Assembly (NCBI GenBank): GCA_003990745.1
Contig: RBNI01001661.1
Span: 1 to 21,423 of the forward strand
Length of the DNA: 21,423 bases
Reading direction: 5' to 3'
Source: Jimgerdemannia flammicorona
Lineage: Eukaryota; Mucoromycota; Endogonomycetes; Endogonales; Endogonaceae
Shown here: positions 19,695-21,423 of the stretch, one piece after another
How positions within the stretch are numbered: the stretch's first letter is position 1
Layout of the letters: every line of letters starts with the position of its first letter
Program-made: the position numbers and the translations under genes
The notes under the pieces: model-generated
What the model saw: the letters and a program-made list of their open reading frames with translations, nothing else
Database searches by the model: none
What the model was told of the DNA's origin: nothing

Positions 19695-20815
19695 TTAGAT
19701 AGTAATAGTTGGGGTCTTCTTTAGTCTTCCAACTGGCTTGCTGTTGCTCTTCTTGTCATAAAGCTTGGACTGGGTTCTGATACCTTCAGTAGCAGGGTAG
19801 AATTCGAGCTCTTCATAGTATTCTTCATTATCAGTATCACCAATCTTCTCAATGACTACTGCATTTATTTGTTCTCTAGTTCTGCTAGCATTGCTTAGTT
19901 GGGCTTTGTGTCTTGTTTCAGTCATACAACTCTTTGCATAGTGGCCTTCTTCTCTACATCTGAAGTATATGATATTGCATTCTTCTGTAGCAGTTGCAAA
20001 TCTCTACACTGGTCTCCTGTTGGTGCTTCAGACTTCCCTAACAATATTACCAAGGTATGCAGTCATCTTGGCAAACTGCTTGGTGAGTTCCTCCACTGGG
20101 TCAGCTTTGACTATCTTGGGGGTAGGTGGGAATAATTGTCTGTTTACAACTATAGTGGGTATAATTGTCTGTTTACAACTATAGTGGATATGATACTGAT
20201 TGGCTTTGATAGCTCTATCTTGATGCCAGTTATTTTCTCCATTAAGTATTTGGCAGGATGTCTGACAGTCCAATATCTCTGTACAAAGACCACTTTCTGA
20301 TCAAGGGTCAGTATAGCTGGGGTAGATCAGATTGCTAGAGAAATTTCAGAGTAAACTCCTTTGAGGAAGATTGAATCTGCTATTTGTTCCTTAAGGTGGT
20401 CATCATAGTCAGCCAAGACAATCTGGTGGCAGATTTGGATATAGAATGAGTTGGGATCTTCACTAAGTCTCTGGCAGATAGTATTGAGTTGATCCTTGAG
20501 AGCTTGCTTGATCTCTTCAGTATAGTATATTGTTCTGAGGAAGGCCTTCATATTGGCAAGTTTGGCTGCACTATTATCAGCAATGATGGCTACATTGAAC
20601 TTATCTGGCAGGTCCTCTGAGGCTGATAGATAGAAGAGCCAATTGTGCATCTATACCAAGAGCTTGTATAGTGGCAAATTGTTCAAAGTCTTCAATGAAG
20701 GTTAGGATTGACTCTTCAGTAGTATATCTATAGAATGTGGGGAGATACATTTCTATCTTGTCTTGAATTCTTGCAGGGGTGACTCTTGTAGTCAGAGTAG
20801 TTGTTATGGTAGTTG
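19695..20815 (-). pseudogene. Gypsy gag, zinc knuckle damaged
   Basis: Gag would form the particle and bind RNA. It begins in one frame (IQDKIEMYLPTFYRYTTEES, FIEDFEQFATIQALGIDAQL). It shifts near 20640 to a second frame for about 107 codons (DKFNVAIIADNSAAKLANMK, EDPNSFYIQICHQIVLADY), and continues past a TGA to VVFVQRYWTVRHPAKYL. It shifts again at the 29-bp duplication to PKIVKADPVEELTKQFAKM. The knuckle reads YFRCREEGHYAKSC near 19926-19967. The first Cys of CX2CX4HX4C has become Tyr (19965-19967). The start codon is not certain. No stop clearly separates gag from protease other than ones that look mutational. Confidence 0.8.
20132..20189. repeat. 29-bp tandem duplication in gag
   Basis: A 29-bp unit beginning ATAATTGTCTG occurs at 20132-20160 and again at 20161-20189, differing near the end. 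Since 29 is not a multiple of three it moves gag out of frame; without one copy, STIVVNRQL would run directly into FPPTPKIVK. Confidence 0.92.
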
Positions 20816-20875
20816 TTCATTTTTCAGCTTAAAAGTGAGAGATTCATCTTGAATCACCAGCCAATGGACACTAAG

Positions 20876-21405
20876 TTATCACATAGTAGTCGCTGAGTCC
20901 TTCAAATATACCAGATTCTCTTCAAGATATATCTCTTAGACTAACTCAAGTTTGTTATAAGTAAGTTCTTATTGAAGTATTTTCTCAAGGTCTTATAGTC
21001 CTCAAACTTCTTATCTTTAAATTGTCTTATTATCTCTTAAATTGCTTATAAGAAATTGTATGTATTGTACTGAGTAGACTGACTTTATTTCAGAGAAAAT
21101 AAGAGGGGTATTTATACAAAATATAATTCAATGGTTGCTAAGATATAATACTAAATATAAATTCCAATAACTAAAACAAAATATCAGAATAGAGAAAACT
21201 GCTAAATTCCAGTATTAGCACTGATGGTTACACAGGTTCAGGATGCTGGTATAATTTCAGTGATATAGGAAAATAGTGCTGGAATAATTCTGAGTCACCT
21301 CAGAATACTGGTGATAAAATAGCTGTTATATAGAAAAAGAGTGCTGGTATTATTCAGTATAATCAAGAAACTTAGAGTAGAATGTTCAGGACCATAGGGG
21401 CTTCA
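20876..21405 (-). repeat. 5' LTR of Gypsy element
   Basis: It matches 13619-14148 along its full 530 bp. In element orientation it starts TGAAGCCCCTATGGTCC and ends CTATGTGATAA. The following bases (CTTAGTGTCCATTGGCTGG) should hold the primer-binding site, but I cannot assign a tRNA. It retains more C and G than the other LTR at many differing sites. Confidence 0.9.
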
Positions 21406-21408
21406 TTC

Positions 21409-21423
21409 TTTTTTTTTTTTTTT
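21409..21423. repeat. T run at window end
   Basis: Fifteen T residues run to the last base, directly outside the LTR after TTC. It could be genomic or an assembly edge. Confidence 0.8.

Larger units (their letters stand above)
13619..21405 (-). mobile_element. Ty3/Gypsy LTR retrotransposon with dUTPase and extra ORF3
   Basis: Two 530-bp direct repeats enclose 6.7 kb encoding, in order on the minus strand, gag, protease, dUTPase, RT, RNase H, integrase and a third ORF. RT and RNase H before integrase is diagnostic of Ty3/Gypsy. There is no chromodomain after integrase, only a GPF/Y-like module. It is inserted in the older Gypsy copy; the other flank is outside the window, so a target duplication cannot be verified. 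Frameshifts lie near 20640, in the 29-bp duplication, in dUTPase, between RNase H and integrase, and in ORF3. Gln, Arg and Trp codons have often become stops. Confidence 0.92.

Noticed and set aside
13614..21410. 5-bp target duplication of the Gypsy element
   Set aside because: The left flank near 13614-13618 and the right flank TTCTT do not match, and the LTR edges are uncertain by a few bases.
1..21423. CRISPR array, tRNA or rRNA genes
   Set aside because: No regularly spaced repeats with unique spacers and no tRNA- or rRNA-like sequence were seen; the repeats present are LTRs, a foldback element and one tandem duplication.

Overview
The window is a stack of transposable elements with no recognisable host gene, tRNA or rRNA. 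It reads as a repeat-rich compartment of a filamentous fungus. I favour an ascomycete, because C-to-T / G-to-A transitions, often CpA to TpA, have turned Gln, Arg and Trp codons into stops throughout. That resembles repeat-induced point mutation (RIP) or deamination of methylated cytosines. The species cannot be named from this sequence.

Positions 1-5640 (minus strand, C-rich as written) hold a non-LTR retrotransposon (LINE). ORF1 starts at 5623 and ORF2 (endonuclease plus reverse transcriptase) starts at 3560. ORF2 keeps one reading frame for about 1,180 codons but carries roughly twenty nonsense codons, and it runs off the window at position 1. At about 5640 the composition switches sharply to A+T-rich DNA. 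Positions 5641-6170 contain a decayed plus-strand reading frame that I cannot name. Positions 6965-10230 hold a very heavily mutated Ty1/Copia element on the minus strand; its RT catalytic Asp-Asp has become Asn-Asn. Positions 10240-10760 hold a coding-like minus-strand remnant, perhaps the gag of that element.

Positions about 11780-13618 are an old, internally deleted Ty3/Gypsy copy on the minus strand, related to the younger element next to it. A 516-bp foldback element (12150-12665) with 8-bp target duplications and hAT-like termini is inserted in its integrase remnant. Positions 13619-21405 are a nearly full-length Ty3/Gypsy element on the minus strand with two 530-bp LTRs. Its order is LTR - gag - protease - dUTPase - RT - RNase H - integrase - ORF3 - LTR. 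The dUTPase domain between protease and RT, and the large extra ORF3 that ends inside the 3' LTR, are the most unusual features here. The window ends in a T run just outside the outer LTR.

Inferred order of events: an old Gypsy copy lost protease-to-integrase sequence and received the foldback element; the younger Gypsy element inserted in its gag; mutation continued throughout. All the elements are defective as they stand. Domain boundaries were read by eye from translated frames and are approximate in the A+T-rich part.
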